Notes under the pieces: generated by a model | Seen by the model: the letters and a program-made list of their open reading frames with translations, nothing else | Databases searched by the model: none | Told to the model about the DNA's origin: nothing | Translations under genes and position numbers: made by a program | In this document: piece by piece, positions 16,154-25,429 of the stretch | Layout of the letters: the number at the start of each line of letters is the position of its first letter | Position numbering within the stretch: position 1 is the stretch's first letter | Assembly (NCBI RefSeq): GCF_028679125.1 | Contig: NZ_JAJRCG010000025.1 | Span: 1-35,366, forward strand | DNA length: 35,366 nucleotides | Reading direction: 5' to 3' | Origin: Methanoregula sp. | GTDB taxonomy: Archaea > Halobacteriota > Methanomicrobia > Methanomicrobiales > Methanospirillaceae

Positions 16154-16848
16154 TGGCGGTAGAGAGAAAATTCATCGCTGAAGGTGTCAGGAAAGCCCGC
16201 GTCGAGAAGTACCTTTCAAAGGAACTGAAACGCGCCGGCTACGGCGGCATGGATATCGCCCGGACTCCCCTCGGGACCCAGGTGACGATCTTTGCCGAGA
16301 AGCCGGGTATTGTCATCGGTAAGGGTGGCAAGTTAGTCCACCAGCTCACCCAGGATCTTGCCCAGAACTACGGTGTCGAATCCCCGCAGATCGAAGTACA
16401 GCAGGTCAACAACCCCAGCTTCAACGCCCAGATCATGGCGGAACGGCTGGCAAATGCGCTTGAGCGCGGCTGGTACTTCCGTAAGGCAGGATCCAGTATC
16501 ATGCGCCGGGTCATGGAATCCGGTGCACTTGGCTGTGAAGTCGTTATCGCAGGAAAGCTGACCGGGGCCCGTGCCCGTACCCAGAAGTTCACTGAAGGGT
16601 ACATCAAGCACTGCGGTGAACCGAGCAACACGATTGTCGAGAAAGGCTATGCCGTCGCAATCAAGAAACTCGGTGTCATCGGTGTCCAGGTCAAGTTAGT
16701 TCCGGCAGGCGCAAAACTGCCTGACCACTTCTCCATCATCGAACAGGAGAAGAAGCGCCCGGCACAGGTGGCCGCTGTCACTCCGGTTAGTGATATCGAC
16801 ATGGAAGAACCAGCCCTTCCTGATGAGAAATTAGGAGAGGATCAGTAA
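16153..16848 (+). CDS. rps3: Ribosomal protein uS3
   Basis: The 231-residue S3 has a KH type II domain, with VIGKGGK at residues 54-60, and the C-terminal domain GALGCEVVIAGKLTGARAR that lines the mRNA entry. The C-terminal 35 residues are a charged, acidic-ending extension common in archaea. The start ATG overlaps the uL22 stop by one base, with GAGGTG just upstream. Confidence 0.96.
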   Translation: MAVERKFIAEGVRKARVEKYLSKELKRAGYGGMDIARTPLGTQVTIFAEKPGIVIGKGGKLVHQLTQDLAQNYGVESPQIEVQQVNNPSFNAQIMAERLANALERGWYFRKAGSSIMRRVMESGALGCEVVIAGKLTGARARTQKFTEGYIKHCGEPSNTIVEKGYAVAIKKLGVIGVQVKLVPAGAKLPDHFSIIEQEKKRPAQVAAVTPVSDIDMEEPALPDEKLGEDQ

Positions 16849-17051
16849 TGGCAATCTTCAGGGCCAAGGATGTCAAGCAGTTCTCCGATGTAGAACTGCA
16901 GGAGAACATGGGAAAACTCCGGATGGAACTCGTCCAGCACTACGGTAAAGTCAGTGCCGGCGGTGCCACCGAGAATCCCGGCCACATCCGCGAACTCCGG
17001 CGAACCATTGCCCGTGTAATGACCGAGCAGAACCGCAGGAGAACTGCATGA
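16848..17051 (+). CDS. rpl29: Ribosomal protein uL29
   Basis: The 67-residue two-helix protein has the conserved ELQENMGKLRMEL stretch and a REL-R motif. It sits beside uL23 at the tunnel exit. It overlaps uS3 by one base at its start and overlaps rnp1 by four bases at its end (ATGA). Confidence 0.94.
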   Translation: MAIFRAKDVKQFSDVELQENMGKLRMELVQHYGKVSAGGATENPGHIRELRRTIARVMTEQNRRRTA

Positions 17052-17332
17052 TCTCTTCCCAGAATGTCCTCCGACATGAACTGATCGGGATGGACATTCT
17101 GGTATCAGGAGCTGCGAATCCGGCACAGAGAGGACTTTCCGGCCGTGTCATCGATGAGACAAAGAACCTGCTGGTGATCGAGACCCCTCGCGGGGTCAAA
17201 CGTATCCAGAAGATGCACAGCACATTCAGGCTGCATCTTCCAAGCAGCGAAACTGTTGAGATAGACGGATCCGTGATGGTTCTGGCTCCTGAAAAAAGGA
17301 TCAACCTGCACGAAAAGAAGAGGATACCATAA
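17048..17332 (+). CDS. rnp1: RNase P protein component 1 (Rpp29/Pop4 homologue)
   Basis: The 94-residue product carries the Sm-like Rpp29 fold: [21 protein letters not shown], a [13 protein letters not shown] strand pair, and [15 protein letters not shown]. It is a subunit of the archaeal RNase P holoenzyme that matures tRNA 5' ends. Its place between uL29 and uS17 is the standard archaeal location. The SUI1-type factor found next to it in many other archaea is absent here. ATG 17048 overlaps the uL29 stop. Confidence 0.93.
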   Translation: MISSQNVLRHELIGMDILVSGAANPAQRGLSGRVIDETKNLLVIETPRGVKRIQKMHSTFRLHLPSSETVEIDGSVMVLAPEKRINLHEKKRIP

Positions 17333-17658
17333 TGGCACTTAACATTGGATTGAACGTCCAGGCACCAAAAGAGGAGTGCAGGGACGTTAATTGTCCGTTT
17401 CACGGCACTTTACCGGTGCGCGGCCAGGTGATCACCGGTAAAGTCGTGAGCGACCGAATGATGGGAACGGTCGTAGTTGCACGGAATTACATGCACTACG
17501 TCCGCAAATACAAGCGGTACGAGAAGCGAAGCTCGAAGCTCCATGCCCACAACCCCCCCTGCATCCAGGCAAAGGTTGGCGACATGGTGAAGATTGCTGA
17601 GTGCAGACCGCTGTCGAAGAGCACGACATTCGTCGTAGTGGAGGTGCAGAAGCCATGA
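17332..17658 (+). CDS. rps17: Ribosomal protein uS17
   Basis: The 108-residue archaeal S17 has the archaeal N-terminal cysteine-containing segment [10 protein letters not shown]. The OB-fold core follows with [16 protein letters not shown] and the ending [20 protein letters not shown]. It starts on the last base of the rnp1 stop and overlaps uL14 by four bases at its end. Confidence 0.96.
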   Translation: MALNIGLNVQAPKEECRDVNCPFHGTLPVRGQVITGKVVSDRMMGTVVVARNYMHYVRKYKRYEKRSSKLHAHNPPCIQAKVGDMVKIAECRPLSKSTTFVVVEVQKP

Positions 17659-18053
17659 AGGCAAAGCAGTCCAAGACGCCGAGGTCTCTCGCGACGGGAA
17701 CGAGACTTGCATGCGCTGACAACACCGGTGCCAGGACAGTCCAGATCATCTCTGTCTTTGGCTACCACGGTGTCAGGCGCCGTCAGCCCAAGCTTGGCCT
17801 TGGGGATCTCTGCACGGCGAGTGTCCAGAAAGGCACCCCCGACATGCGCCGCAAGCTGGTGCGTGCGGTTGTTATCCGCGCAAAGAAGGAGATGCGCAGG
17901 CCCAGCGGCATGCGGGTATCGTTCGATGACAACGCGGTTGTTGTTGTGGATGAGAAGAATGAGCCGAAAGGTACCGAGATCAAGGGACCGGTTGCGCGTG
18001 AAGTCGCAGAACGCTTCCCCAAGCTTGGCTCCATGGCAACGATCATTGTCTGA
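17655..18053 (+). CDS. rpl14: Ribosomal protein uL14
   Basis: From ATG 17655 the product is 132 residues. The start is set by GAGGTG at 17641-17646 and the ATGA overlap with uS17; the frame is open further upstream but without family similarity. Conserved L14 features are [34 protein letters not shown] and a closing GSMATIIV. It lies at the subunit interface near the factor-binding site. Confidence 0.96.
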   Translation: MKAKQSKTPRSLATGTRLACADNTGARTVQIISVFGYHGVRRRQPKLGLGDLCTASVQKGTPDMRRKLVRAVVIRAKKEMRRPSGMRVSFDDNAVVVVDEKNEPKGTEIKGPVAREVAERFPKLGSMATIIV

Positions 18054-18061
18054 GGTGGGAT

Positions 18062-18427
18062 ATGGTAAGAATTGAAAGCGAACAGCCCAGAAAACAGAGA
18101 AAGGCACGCTACAATGCACCTTCTCACATGAGGTCCAAGTTCCTCAATGCACCCCTCTCAGACGCACTGAAGGAGAAATACAAAAAGAAGACGCTGCGCG
18201 TTGTCAAGGGAGACACCGTCAAGGTACTCCGCGGGGACTTCGTGGGCAGCGAGGGCGTTGTTGACGCAGTTGACACTGGCAAATCAAAGATCATTGTCCA
18301 CGGTGTATCGTCAACCAAGGCCGACGGGACCGAAGTGCCCCGGGCTATCGATCCCTCGAATGTCCAGCTGACGAAGCTCAAACTCGATGACAAACGCCGC
18401 ATAGCAAAACTCGGGGAGGCCGAATAA
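18062..18427 (+). CDS. rpl24: Ribosomal protein uL24
   Basis: The 121-residue archaeal L24 has the N-terminal SEQPRKQRKARYNAPSHMR extension and a KOW motif, KGDTVKVLRGDFVGSEGVV. It is an early assembly protein of the large subunit. Its SD, GAGGTGGGA, lies right before the ATG. It overlaps eS4 by one base. Confidence 0.95.
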   Translation: MVRIESEQPRKQRKARYNAPSHMRSKFLNAPLSDALKEKYKKKTLRVVKGDTVKVLRGDFVGSEGVVDAVDTGKSKIIVHGVSSTKADGTEVPRAIDPSNVQLTKLKLDDKRRIAKLGEAE

Positions 18428-19152
18428 TGTCAGACCACCTGAAGCGACTCAACGCACCGGACTCGTGGCACATTGCAAAGAAGACCACGACGTTCATCAC
18501 AAAGACCGCACCCGGCCCGCACAATGCAAACGCGATGCCGATTGCTGTCTGGCTCCGTGACCACATGCAGTATGCACGGAACTTAAAAGAGGTCAAGCAG
18601 ATCCTCGGCCAGAAGGATGTTATCATCAATGGCCGTGCCTGCCGCGACCCCAAGATGGGCATCGGTATCTTCGATATCATCGCCCTGCCGAAGATCAACA
18701 AGTACTACCGCATCCTTCGTGACAAGAACGGCAGGCATGTCTCGATCGAGATTGACGCAGAGGCTGCAAAGACACGCCTGTGCAAGATCACGAACAAGAC
18801 TACCATTACCGGTGGCAAGGTCCAGCTGAACCTGCGCGACGGTGCCAACATCCTTGCAGACAACACCTACAAGTCTGGCGACTCCGTAGTCGTATCCATT
18901 GAATCCGATACCCGGTTCAAGATTGTCGACCACTTCCCGTTCGCGGTTGGCAACATGGCCATGATCATTGGTGGCCGCCACTCCGGTAATGTCGCACGGA
19001 TTGTCGACATCGTCAAGATGCCCGGCAGCGTCCCGAACAGGATCATCCTCGAGGATGAGAAGTCAGGAACCAAGTTCGACACGATCGCTCCCTATGTCTA
19101 CATCGTAGGGAAGAAGACATCCGCAGTTGCAAAATGGGGGCATGAAGAGTGA
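18427..19152 (+). CDS. rps4e: Ribosomal protein eS4
   Basis: The 241-residue protein is the archaeal/eukaryotic S4e, absent from bacteria. It contains an S4-like RNA-binding domain ([24 protein letters not shown]), the RPS4E central domain and a C-terminal KOW segment, [14 protein letters not shown]. Its position between uL24 and uL5 is standard for archaea. The stop overlaps the GTG of uL5. Confidence 0.96.
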   Translation: MSDHLKRLNAPDSWHIAKKTTTFITKTAPGPHNANAMPIAVWLRDHMQYARNLKEVKQILGQKDVIINGRACRDPKMGIGIFDIIALPKINKYYRILRDKNGRHVSIEIDAEAAKTRLCKITNKTTITGGKVQLNLRDGANILADNTYKSGDSVVVSIESDTRFKIVDHFPFAVGNMAMIIGGRHSGNVARIVDIVKMPGSVPNRIILEDEKSGTKFDTIAPYVYIVGKKTSAVAKWGHEE

Positions 19153-19655
19153 CCTCAATGCGTGATGTCTACATCGACAAGGTCGTTGTCCACATGGGCG
19201 TCGGTGAAGCCGGTGAGAAACTGGTCAAAGCCGAGAACATTATGAAGACGATCACCAAGCAGACACCGATCCGGAGCATTGCCAAGAAGACCCAGCCGGC
19301 CTTCTCTGTCAGGAAAGGCATGCCCATCGGGTGCAAGGTCAGTCTCCGTGGCAAACGCGCCCGCGACTTCTTTGAGACCGCCCTCAAGATCGTCAACAAC
19401 ACGCTCTTTGAGAGCCAGCTCGACAAGAGCGGGAATTTCTCATTCGGTATTGAGGAACACACGGACTTCCCCGGCATGTCCTACGACCCGCAGATTGGTA
19501 TCTACGGTATGGATGTCAACGTAGTCCTCGAGCGCAAAGGCATCCGGATCACCCGCAGGAAAATGGCGCAGAAAAAGCTCCCCGGAAAACAGCGCGTGAG
19601 CAAGACGGATGCAATTGCATTCCTCAAGGAGAAGTACCAGGTAGAGGTGCGCTAA
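19149..19655 (+). CDS. rpl5: Ribosomal protein uL5
   Basis: The 168-residue L5 binds 5S rRNA. It shows [33 protein letters not shown] and a [17 protein letters not shown] strand. The start is GTG 19149 overlapping the eS4 TGA; ATG 19158 (MRDVYIDK) is an alternative with similar support. The last base is shared with the uS14 ATG. Confidence 0.95.
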   Translation: MTSMRDVYIDKVVVHMGVGEAGEKLVKAENIMKTITKQTPIRSIAKKTQPAFSVRKGMPIGCKVSLRGKRARDFFETALKIVNNTLFESQLDKSGNFSFGIEEHTDFPGMSYDPQIGIYGMDVNVVLERKGIRITRRKMAQKKLPGKQRVSKTDAIAFLKEKYQVEVR

Positions 19656-19810
19656 TGGCTGGAGAAAGGAAGAAGATCTACGGTCGCGGTGCGAACGAAT
19701 GCAAGATGTGCGGCCGCAAGCAGGGGCTCGTACGCAGATATCATATCATGTTCTGCAGGCAGTGCTTCCGCGAATGGGCCCAGAAGATGGGCTTCAAGAA
19801 GATGAGCTGA
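19655..19810 (+). CDS. rps14: Ribosomal protein uS14, zinc-binding form
   Basis: This short gene encodes 51 residues. It starts at ATG 19655, overlapping the uL5 TAA by one base, and ends with TGA 19808-19810. The product [20 protein letters not shown] continues to CRQCFRE and ends with the family-typical MGFKKMS. Four zinc ligands are visible as two CxxC pairs (C16, C19, C34, C37). Position between uL5 and uS8 is the standard order. Confidence 0.95.
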   Translation: MAGERKKIYGRGANECKMCGRKQGLVRRYHIMFCRQCFREWAQKMGFKKMS

Positions 19811-19823
19811 GGAGTGAGCAAGA

Positions 19824-20216
19824 ATGACACGACTTAACACTTTAGCAGACGGAATGTGCACCCTGAAAAATGCGGGTGACACCGGCAAGTCCGTCTGCGT
19901 CATTGAACCCGCAAGCAAGCTCCTCGGCGCAATGCTCCGCATCATGCAGGACGCCGGGTATATTGGCGGCTTCGAGTTCATTGAGGATGGCAGGGGCGGA
20001 CAGCTCAAGGTCAACCTCACCGGCAGGATCAACCGCTGCGGTGCGATCACCCCGCGGTTCTCCGTGCAGCTGGACGAGATGGAATACTGGGAGAAGCAGT
20101 ATCTCCCCGGGAAGAACTTCGGTCTCCTGATGCTTTCGACCTCCCGTGGCGTAATGTCCCACGAACAGGCGAGGAAAGAAGGTATCGGCGGCGAACTGCT
20201 CGGGTACGTGTACTAG
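19824..20216 (+). CDS. rps8: Ribosomal protein uS8
   Basis: The 130-residue S8 begins [18 protein letters not shown]. It has the C-terminal [26 protein letters not shown] motif, of which the STSRG loop binds 16S helix 21. An SD, GAGGAGTGA-like, lies ahead of the ATG. The gap to uS14 is 13 bases. Confidence 0.96.
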   Translation: MTRLNTLADGMCTLKNAGDTGKSVCVIEPASKLLGAMLRIMQDAGYIGGFEFIEDGRGGQLKVNLTGRINRCGAITPRFSVQLDEMEYWEKQYLPGKNFGLLMLSTSRGVMSHEQARKEGIGGELLGYVY

Positions 20217-20223
20217 GGGTGCG

Positions 20224-20733
20224 ATGATGTCAGCAGTACGAAAGGTAAAAATTCCCGATGGCGTCAAAGCACAGCTTGACGGCACGCAGCTCAAGGTGAC
20301 CGGTCCCAAGGGGCAGATGATCCGCAACATGCGCTTCCCCCAGGTCACTGTTACCTGCGATGGCAAGGAAGTCAGCATCTCCACCGATTCCACAAGGAAA
20401 GAGATCACATCGATGGTCGGCACGCTCGAGGCGCACACCAAGAACATGTTCCATGGCGTCAGCGCTGGTTTCGAGTACCGCATGAAAGTGGTATACAGCC
20501 ACTTCCCTATCCAGCTCAAGGTTCAGGGCAACAGGCTGGAAATCGCCAATTTCCTTGGTGAGAAGAAAGCCCGGTCCGCACGAATCGAAACCGGTGTGAC
20601 GGCAAAAGTCGCCAATGATGAAGTCGTCCTCACGGGAGTCGACCGTGAACTGGTCGGCAACTCAGCAGCAAACATCGAGCACGCCTGTCACATCCGCAAC
20701 CGCGATCCACGTGTGTTCCAGGATGGCATCTAA
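20224..20733 (+). CDS. rpl6: Ribosomal protein uL6
   Basis: The 169-residue L6 has two similar domains. It contains KVTGPKGQMIRNMRFP and the C-terminal region GNSAANIEHACHIRNRDPRVFQDGI. Two adjacent ATG codons (20224, 20227) are possible starts, preceded by GGGGTGCG. It stabilises the region near the GTPase centre and sarcin-ricin loop. Confidence 0.95.
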   Translation: MMSAVRKVKIPDGVKAQLDGTQLKVTGPKGQMIRNMRFPQVTVTCDGKEVSISTDSTRKEITSMVGTLEAHTKNMFHGVSAGFEYRMKVVYSHFPIQLKVQGNRLEIANFLGEKKARSARIETGVTAKVANDEVVLTGVDRELVGNSAANIEHACHIRNRDPRVFQDGI

Positions 20734-20756
20734 ATGGTTCAGAGGGGATGAAGTCA

Positions 20757-21461
20757 ATGACAACAGAAGTCAAGCGATTAATCCAGGTGCGCGTTGATAA
20801 GGGCGCAAGCTTCAAGCGCGACGGATATGGCAAGAAACGCCAGCTCTCCGATTCCTGGAGAAAGCCCCGCGGTCAGCACAACAAGCAGAGGGAGCAGAAG
20901 AAGGCAAAGGGAGCACTCCCCAAGCCGGGATATGGCAGCCCTATTGCCGTCCGTGGCATGCACCCGAGCGGGTTCTTCGAAGTCCTCGTTTCATCGACAA
21001 AGGAACTCGAGGGACTGGACCCCAAGACCCAGGCAGTCAGGATTTCCGCAACTGTTGGCGACCGTAAGCGTGTCGCGCTCCAGGATGCAGCACTTGCAGC
21101 CGGTCTTAAGGTACTCAATGCCCGCACCGTGAAGGCCAAGGAAAAGAAGGCACCGGCCAAGAAAGAAACCAAGGCCGACGAAAAGAAGCCCGCAGTGAAA
21201 TCTGCAAAGTCCAAGGCAGCACCTGCCAAGAAGGACGCAAAGAAGGAGAAGCCAGCGTCCAAGCCGGAAGAGAAGAAGGCCCCGGCAAAGAAGGCAGCCG
21301 CCAAGCCAAAGGCCGAAGAGAAGAAGCCAGCGTCCAAGCCGGAAGAGAAGAAGGCGCCGGCAAAGAAAGCAGCCGCCAAGCCCAAGGCCGAAGAGAAGAA
21401 GCCTGCAGAGAAACCCGCAGCAAAAAAGACCGCCAAGTCCGGGGTGAAGAAGAATGAGTGA
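20757..21461 (+). CDS. rpl32e: Ribosomal protein eL32 with a long histone-H1-like C-terminal extension
   Basis: From ATG 20757 the product is 234 residues, about 100 longer than usual archaeal eL32. The start has GAGGGG at 20742-20747 with 9-base spacing; ATG 20748 touches that site and is less likely. The N-terminal 125 residues are a normal eL32 core: FKRDGYGKKRQLSDSWRKPRG, GYGSPIAVRGMHPSGF, and the final DAALAAGLKVLNAR. The remaining roughly 110 residues are almost entirely Lys, Ala, Pro and Glu, with AAAKPKAEEKKP-type units. This tail includes a 25-residue unit repeated twice. It is predicted disordered and strongly basic, so RNA contact or ribosome-surface charge is plausible. Confidence 0.94.
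   Translation: MTTEVKRLIQVRVDKGASFKRDGYGKKRQLSDSWRKPRGQHNKQREQKKAKGALPKPGYGSPIAVRGMHPSGFFEVLVSSTKELEGLDPKTQAVRISATVGDRKRVALQDAALAAGLKVLNARTVKAKEKKAPAKKETKADEKKPAVKSAKSKAAPAKKDAKKEKPASKPEEKKAPAKKAAAKPKAEEKKPASKPEEKKAPAKKAAAKPKAEEKKPAEKPAAKKTAKSGVKKNE
21248..21397 (+). repeat. 75-bp tandem repeat within the eL32 tail, two copies
   Basis: Copies at 21248-21322 and 21323-21397 encode the same 25 residues. By eye they differ at three bases, all at third codon positions. A third partial copy begins at 21398. Confidence 0.85.
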
Positions 21462-21906
21462 CGTTGCCAGCCAGAAACGCATTGCAGCAGCAATCCTGAA
21501 ATGCGGTATCAACCGTGTCTGGTTTAATCCGGAGCGCATCTCGGACATCGAGAACGCAATTTCGCGTGAGGACCTCAGGGGACTCATCACCGAGGGCGTC
21601 ATCAAGGCCCGCCAGAAAAAAGGCGTCAGCCGCGGCCGGGCACGCGCACGGATCGCTCAGCGGTCCTACGGGCACCGGAAGGGTCCAGGCAAGAGAAAGG
21701 GTGCGGCGGGAGCCAGAAACCCCAGCAAGACCGCATGGGTCCAGAAGATCCGTGCGATCAGGAAAGTGCTCGTTGAACTCCGCGATGCCGGCACCATTGA
21801 CCGGCATATGTACCGCATCATCTACAGGAAAGCGGCAGGCGGTCAGTTCAGGAGCGTCGCGCACATGAAGGCGCAGATGGAGATCCTCTTAGGGAGGATG
21901 AAGTAA
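21454..21906 (+). CDS. rpl19e: Ribosomal protein eL19
   Basis: The 150-residue eL19 has the conserved core [15 protein letters not shown] and [15 protein letters not shown]. The C-terminal helices, [20 protein letters not shown] and [15 protein letters not shown], follow. It forms an intersubunit bridge in archaeal and eukaryotic ribosomes. ATG 21454 overlaps the end of eL32 by 8 bases. Confidence 0.96.
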   Translation: MSDVASQKRIAAAILKCGINRVWFNPERISDIENAISREDLRGLITEGVIKARQKKGVSRGRARARIAQRSYGHRKGPGKRKGAAGARNPSKTAWVQKIRAIRKVLVELRDAGTIDRHMYRIIYRKAAGGQFRSVAHMKAQMEILLGRMK

Positions 21907-21907
21907 C

Positions 21908-22432
21908 ATGGCAACAGGATCACGGTATTTTGTCCCCTTCCGGAGACGGAGGGAAGGCAAAACCGATTACTACCAGCGGACGAGGCTTGTTGTTGCAGAC
22001 GTACCCAGGATGGTCGTGCGCAAGACAAACCGGCACATCATTGTGCAGCTCGTTACGGCTGAGATGGACGGCGACCGTACCCTCGTAGCAGCAAACTCTG
22101 CCGAGCTGGAGAAATACGGATACAAGGGATCGACATCCAACACCCCGGCAGCATACCTCACGGGCATGCTCTTTGCCGTCAAGGCAAAGAAGGCCGAGCA
22201 GGACAGCGCGGTCCTTGACATCGGGCTCAACCGTGCAACACCGGGAGCCCGTGTGTTCGCTGCACTCAAGGGTGCAGTGGATGCAGGTCTTGATATCCCC
22301 TACGGTGAGGAAATCCTCCCGTCCGAAGAGCGTCTCAAGGGCGCTCATATCGCGGCATACAACAAGAATGCCGGCGATCTTGTCAAGATGGTTGAACAGG
22401 TGGCAGCAGCCATAAAGAAGGAGATGGCGTAA
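21908..22432 (+). CDS. rpl18: Ribosomal protein uL18
   Basis: The 174-residue archaeal-type L18 binds 5S rRNA with uL5. It starts [20 protein letters not shown] and has the [13 protein letters not shown] helix and [30 protein letters not shown] core. It lies one base after the eL19 stop. Confidence 0.96.
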   Translation: MATGSRYFVPFRRRREGKTDYYQRTRLVVADVPRMVVRKTNRHIIVQLVTAEMDGDRTLVAANSAELEKYGYKGSTSNTPAAYLTGMLFAVKAKKAEQDSAVLDIGLNRATPGARVFAALKGAVDAGLDIPYGEEILPSEERLKGAHIAAYNKNAGDLVKMVEQVAAAIKKEMA

Positions 22433-22433
22433 C

Positions 22434-23051
22434 ATGGCATACGAACGAGAAGAATGGCAGCCGGTCACCGGTCTTGGCAAGCTCGTTGCCGCAGGCGAGA
22501 TCAAGAGCATTGATCAGGTTCTCGAGAGCGGCAGGCCGATCAAGGAACCGCAGATCGTTGATGCGTTCCTCCCCGACCTTGAGGATCAGGTCCTCGATAT
22601 CGCCATGATGCAGCGCATGACCGACTCGGGCCGCCGTGTCCAGTTCCGTGCAGTTGTCATTGTCGGCAACCGCAACGGGTACATCGGATTTGGCCAGGGT
22701 AAAGATGTACAGGTCGGCGATGCAATCAAGAAAGCAATCGTCAAGGCGAAGATGAATCTTATCAAGGTCCGCCGTGGCTGTGGCAGCTGGGAATGCGGAT
22801 GCAATGTCACGCATTCGATCCCGATGCAGGTTACCGGCGTGGCCGGCAGCGTCAAGGTCACTCTCAAGCCGGCACCGCAGGGTACCGGGCTTGTTACCGG
22901 TGACATCAGCAAGAAAGTGCTCGAGCTCGCCGGCATCAAGGATGCCTGGACCTTTGCACGCGGACAGACCCGCACCACCATCAACTTCGCAAAGGCGACC
23001 TTCAATGCGCTCAAAGCAACCAATATGATCCGGACTGGGGGGTCGCAGTAA
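22434..23051 (+). CDS. rps5: Ribosomal protein uS5
   Basis: The 205-residue archaeal S5 has the dsRNA-binding-like domain ([20 protein letters not shown]) and the [16 protein letters not shown] loop [12 protein letters not shown]. The second domain reads [20 protein letters not shown]. It takes part in decoding fidelity and translocation. One base separates it from uL18, and it directly abuts uL30. Confidence 0.96.
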   Translation: MAYEREEWQPVTGLGKLVAAGEIKSIDQVLESGRPIKEPQIVDAFLPDLEDQVLDIAMMQRMTDSGRRVQFRAVVIVGNRNGYIGFGQGKDVQVGDAIKKAIVKAKMNLIKVRRGCGSWECGCNVTHSIPMQVTGVAGSVKVTLKPAPQGTGLVTGDISKKVLELAGIKDAWTFARGQTRTTINFAKATFNALKATNMIRTGGSQ

Positions 23052-23513
23052 ATGTACGCGGTCGTTCAGGTCCGCGGCGTGGTGAAGACCCGCCAGGATA
23101 TCAAGGACACGTTGAAGATGCTGCGCCTGCACCATATCAACCACTGTGTGTTCATCCAGGACACTCCCGAGAATCTCGGTATGATCCGGAAAGTCAAGGA
23201 CTACGTGGCATTTGGTGAAGTGGATGCAGCAACCGTCGAGACCCTCCTGCAAACCCGCGGCAGGGTTATCGGCGATGCCCCGCTCACGGACGAGTACATC
23301 AAGTCCAACTCGACCTACAGCGGCATTGTAGACTTTGCAAAGGCACTTGCCAGCGGAGAGACGAAGCTGCGCGACATGCCGGGCCTCAAGCCTGTGCTGC
23401 GCCTTCACCCCCCGCGCAAGGGATATAAGACCACCAAGCGGACGTTCCCCCAGGGTGGAGCGCTTGGCTATTATGGTCAGGAGATCAATACTCTCCTCAT
23501 CAAAATGAGGTGA
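23052..23513 (+). CDS. rpl30: Ribosomal protein uL30
   Basis: The 153-residue archaeal L30, much longer than the bacterial form of about 60 residues, starts MYAVVQVRGVVKTRQDIKDT. It has LRLHHINHCVFI and a C-terminal LHPPRKGYKTTKRTFPQGG. It abuts uS5. Its end overlaps the SD of uL15. Confidence 0.96.
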   Translation: MYAVVQVRGVVKTRQDIKDTLKMLRLHHINHCVFIQDTPENLGMIRKVKDYVAFGEVDAATVETLLQTRGRVIGDAPLTDEYIKSNSTYSGIVDFAKALASGETKLRDMPGLKPVLRLHPPRKGYKTTKRTFPQGGALGYYGQEINTLLIKMR

Positions 23514-23518
23514 TTCGG

Positions 23519-23947
23519 ATGCCAACCAACAAGCGTTCAAAATACCGCGGATCGCGGACATGCGGCGGCGGTACCCACAAGAACCGGCGCGGTGCAGGAA
23601 ACCGTGGTGGCAGGGGACGAGCCGGCATCAACGCTCACCACTTTGTCAAGTGGTACAAGGAGATGGGCGGACGGGTATTCGGCAAGGACGGATTCTGTAA
23701 CCAGATCGCAGTCGATGTAACAACCATCGATGTCGGTGTTCTGGACCAGATCGTGCCCTCGCTCCTCGCACAGGGTATTGCGAAGAAAGAAGGGGATGCG
23801 ATTGTGATCAACACCGCTGACATGGGAATCGATAAGGTTCTTGGCACCGGCAAGGTCACCCGTAAGATCAACATCTCCGCACAGTCCTTCTCAGAATCTG
23901 CGAAGGCGAAGATCGAGAAAATGGGCGGAATGGCCCAGGTTGTCTAA
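23519..23947 (+). CDS. rpl15: Ribosomal protein uL15
   Basis: From ATG 23519 the product is 142 residues. GAGGTGA at 23508-23513 with 5-base spacing supports this over the in-frame GTG at 23510. The Gly/Arg-rich N-terminus (KYRGSRTCGGGTHKNRRGAG) that penetrates rRNA is clear, and the globular part ends AKIEKMGG. It precedes secY, as in bacteria and other archaea. Confidence 0.95.
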   Translation: MPTNKRSKYRGSRTCGGGTHKNRRGAGNRGGRGRAGINAHHFVKWYKEMGGRVFGKDGFCNQIAVDVTTIDVGVLDQIVPSLLAQGIAKKEGDAIVINTADMGIDKVLGTGKVTRKINISAQSFSESAKAKIEKMGGMAQVV

Positions 23948-23974
23948 CGACAACCACATTTTTTGGGTGAAACA

Positions 23975-25408
23975 ATGGGAGACCTGCTGGATCGAATGGA
24001 ACCCCTGCTCGCTGCGATGCCCGCAGTCAAGAGCCCGGAGGGCCACGTCCATTTCAAAAATAAGTTGATTTGGACTGTTGGAATTCTTATTCTGTATTTT
24101 GTCCTGACGAATATTCCGGTATTCGGACTGGCACCTGACAGCGCGGATATCCTCGCTGCCTACCGTGCACTCCTTGCCGGGGCAAGCGGATCGATCGTCC
24201 ATCTTGGTATCGGACCGATCGTCACGGCATCCATCGTGCTCCAGCTCTTAAAAGGTGCAGACATCCTGCGTATCGACACGAGCGAAACGCGCGGGCAGGT
24301 CATGTACATGGGCCTGCAGAAGCTGCTCATCTTTGTCATGATCATTATTGAAGCCGCCCCGAACATCGTTGGCGGGTTCATGCAGCCCGATTCGGTCATT
24401 GCAACCCAGTTCTTTGGTGGCAACCTTTTCGCAGTATCCCTCCTGATCTTCCTCCAGATCTGTATCGGTGGCGTCCTCATCTTCTTCATGGATGAAGTTG
24501 TGACAAAATGGGGTATCGGTTCCGGTGTCGGACTGTTCATTATTGCCGGTATATCCCAGGCACTCGTGAACGGGTTCATCAGCTGGGCCAGTGTCAAGGA
24601 TCAGTATCCCGTCGGTTTCTTCCCGCGTCTTGTCGCTATCGGTCTCGATGGCGGGAATTATCTGGCATACTTTGGTTCTGACCTCCTTGCATTCGTCACC
24701 ACCATCGTGATCTTCCTGATCATTGTCTATGTTGAATCCACCCGCATTGAGATCCCTCTTGCTCATGCCCAGATACGCGGAGCACGGGCGCGCTTCCCGG
24801 TCAAACTGATCTATGCCAGCGTCCTGCCGATGATCCTGGTGCGTGTGCTCCAGGCAAACATCCAGATGCTTGGCATGTTCCTTTCCAATGTCGGGATCAC
24901 GATCTTCGGGACGTTCAGTGGTTCTACACCCCAGAACGGTGTCATGTGGTACCTTGCTCCGATTAACGGACCTACGGACTGGATGTGGTGGACAACCGAT
25001 CTCGGGCATGCTGCATGGCAGGTGCTATTACGGATGGGGATAGATATCACATTCATGGTGGTCGGAGGTGCGATCTTCGCTCTCTTCTGGATCAAGACGG
25101 CCGGCCTCGACTCAAAAGATGTCGCCCGCCAGATCCAGATGTCTGGCATGTCCATCCCAGGCTACCGGCGTAACCCGCAGGTACTGGAGAAGTACCTTGA
25201 CCGGTACATCCCCCGTGTAACCATCATCGGTGGCGTCTTCATTGGTGTGCTCAGTGTTATTGCAAACCTCTTTGGTGTCATCGGGTCGGTGAGCGGGACA
25301 GGTCTGTTGCTGACCGTGAGTATCACGTATCGTCTCTACGAAGAGATCGCAAGCCAGCAGATCATGGAAATGTACCCGTTCATGCGGACATTCTTTGGAA
25401 AAGAGTGA
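23975..25408 (+). CDS. secY: Preprotein translocase subunit SecY (Sec61-alpha homologue)
   Basis: From ATG 23975 the product is 477 residues, full length for archaeal SecY with about ten transmembrane helices. GGGTGA at 23965-23970 supports this start over TTG 23963. Recognisable segments include GPIVTASIVLQLLKGADILRID-type TM2 and plug region, the KWGIGSGVGLFI stretch, IPLAHAQIRGARARFPVKLIY cytosolic loop 4, and a C-terminal YEEIASQQ. It forms the protein-conducting channel; SecE and SecG/Sec61-beta are not in the window. Its location downstream of uL15 is the usual spc position. Confidence 0.97.
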   Translation: MGDLLDRMEPLLAAMPAVKSPEGHVHFKNKLIWTVGILILYFVLTNIPVFGLAPDSADILAAYRALLAGASGSIVHLGIGPIVTASIVLQLLKGADILRIDTSETRGQVMYMGLQKLLIFVMIIIEAAPNIVGGFMQPDSVIATQFFGGNLFAVSLLIFLQICIGGVLIFFMDEVVTKWGIGSGVGLFIIAGISQALVNGFISWASVKDQYPVGFFPRLVAIGLDGGNYLAYFGSDLLAFVTTIVIFLIIVYVESTRIEIPLAHAQIRGARARFPVKLIYASVLPMILVRVLQANIQMLGMFLSNVGITIFGTFSGSTPQNGVMWYLAPINGPTDWMWWTTDLGHAAWQVLLRMGIDITFMVVGGAIFALFWIKTAGLDSKDVARQIQMSGMSIPGYRRNPQVLEKYLDRYIPRVTIIGGVFIGVLSVIANLFGVIGSVSGTGLLLTVSITYRLYEEIASQQIMEMYPFMRTFFGKE

Positions 25409-25429
25409 TTTGACAGGAAAGGGACAAGG

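Noticed and set aside
20873..21864. Long minus-strand frames opposite the eL32 tail, rich in Phe, Ala and Leu
   Set aside because: They are the reverse reading of the Lys/Ala/Pro repeat; the apparent hydrophobic protein is an artefact.
22383..23561. 392-codon minus-strand reading frame opposite uL18, uS5 and uL30
   Set aside because: Shadow frame across three certain ribosomal genes; no homology and antisense composition.
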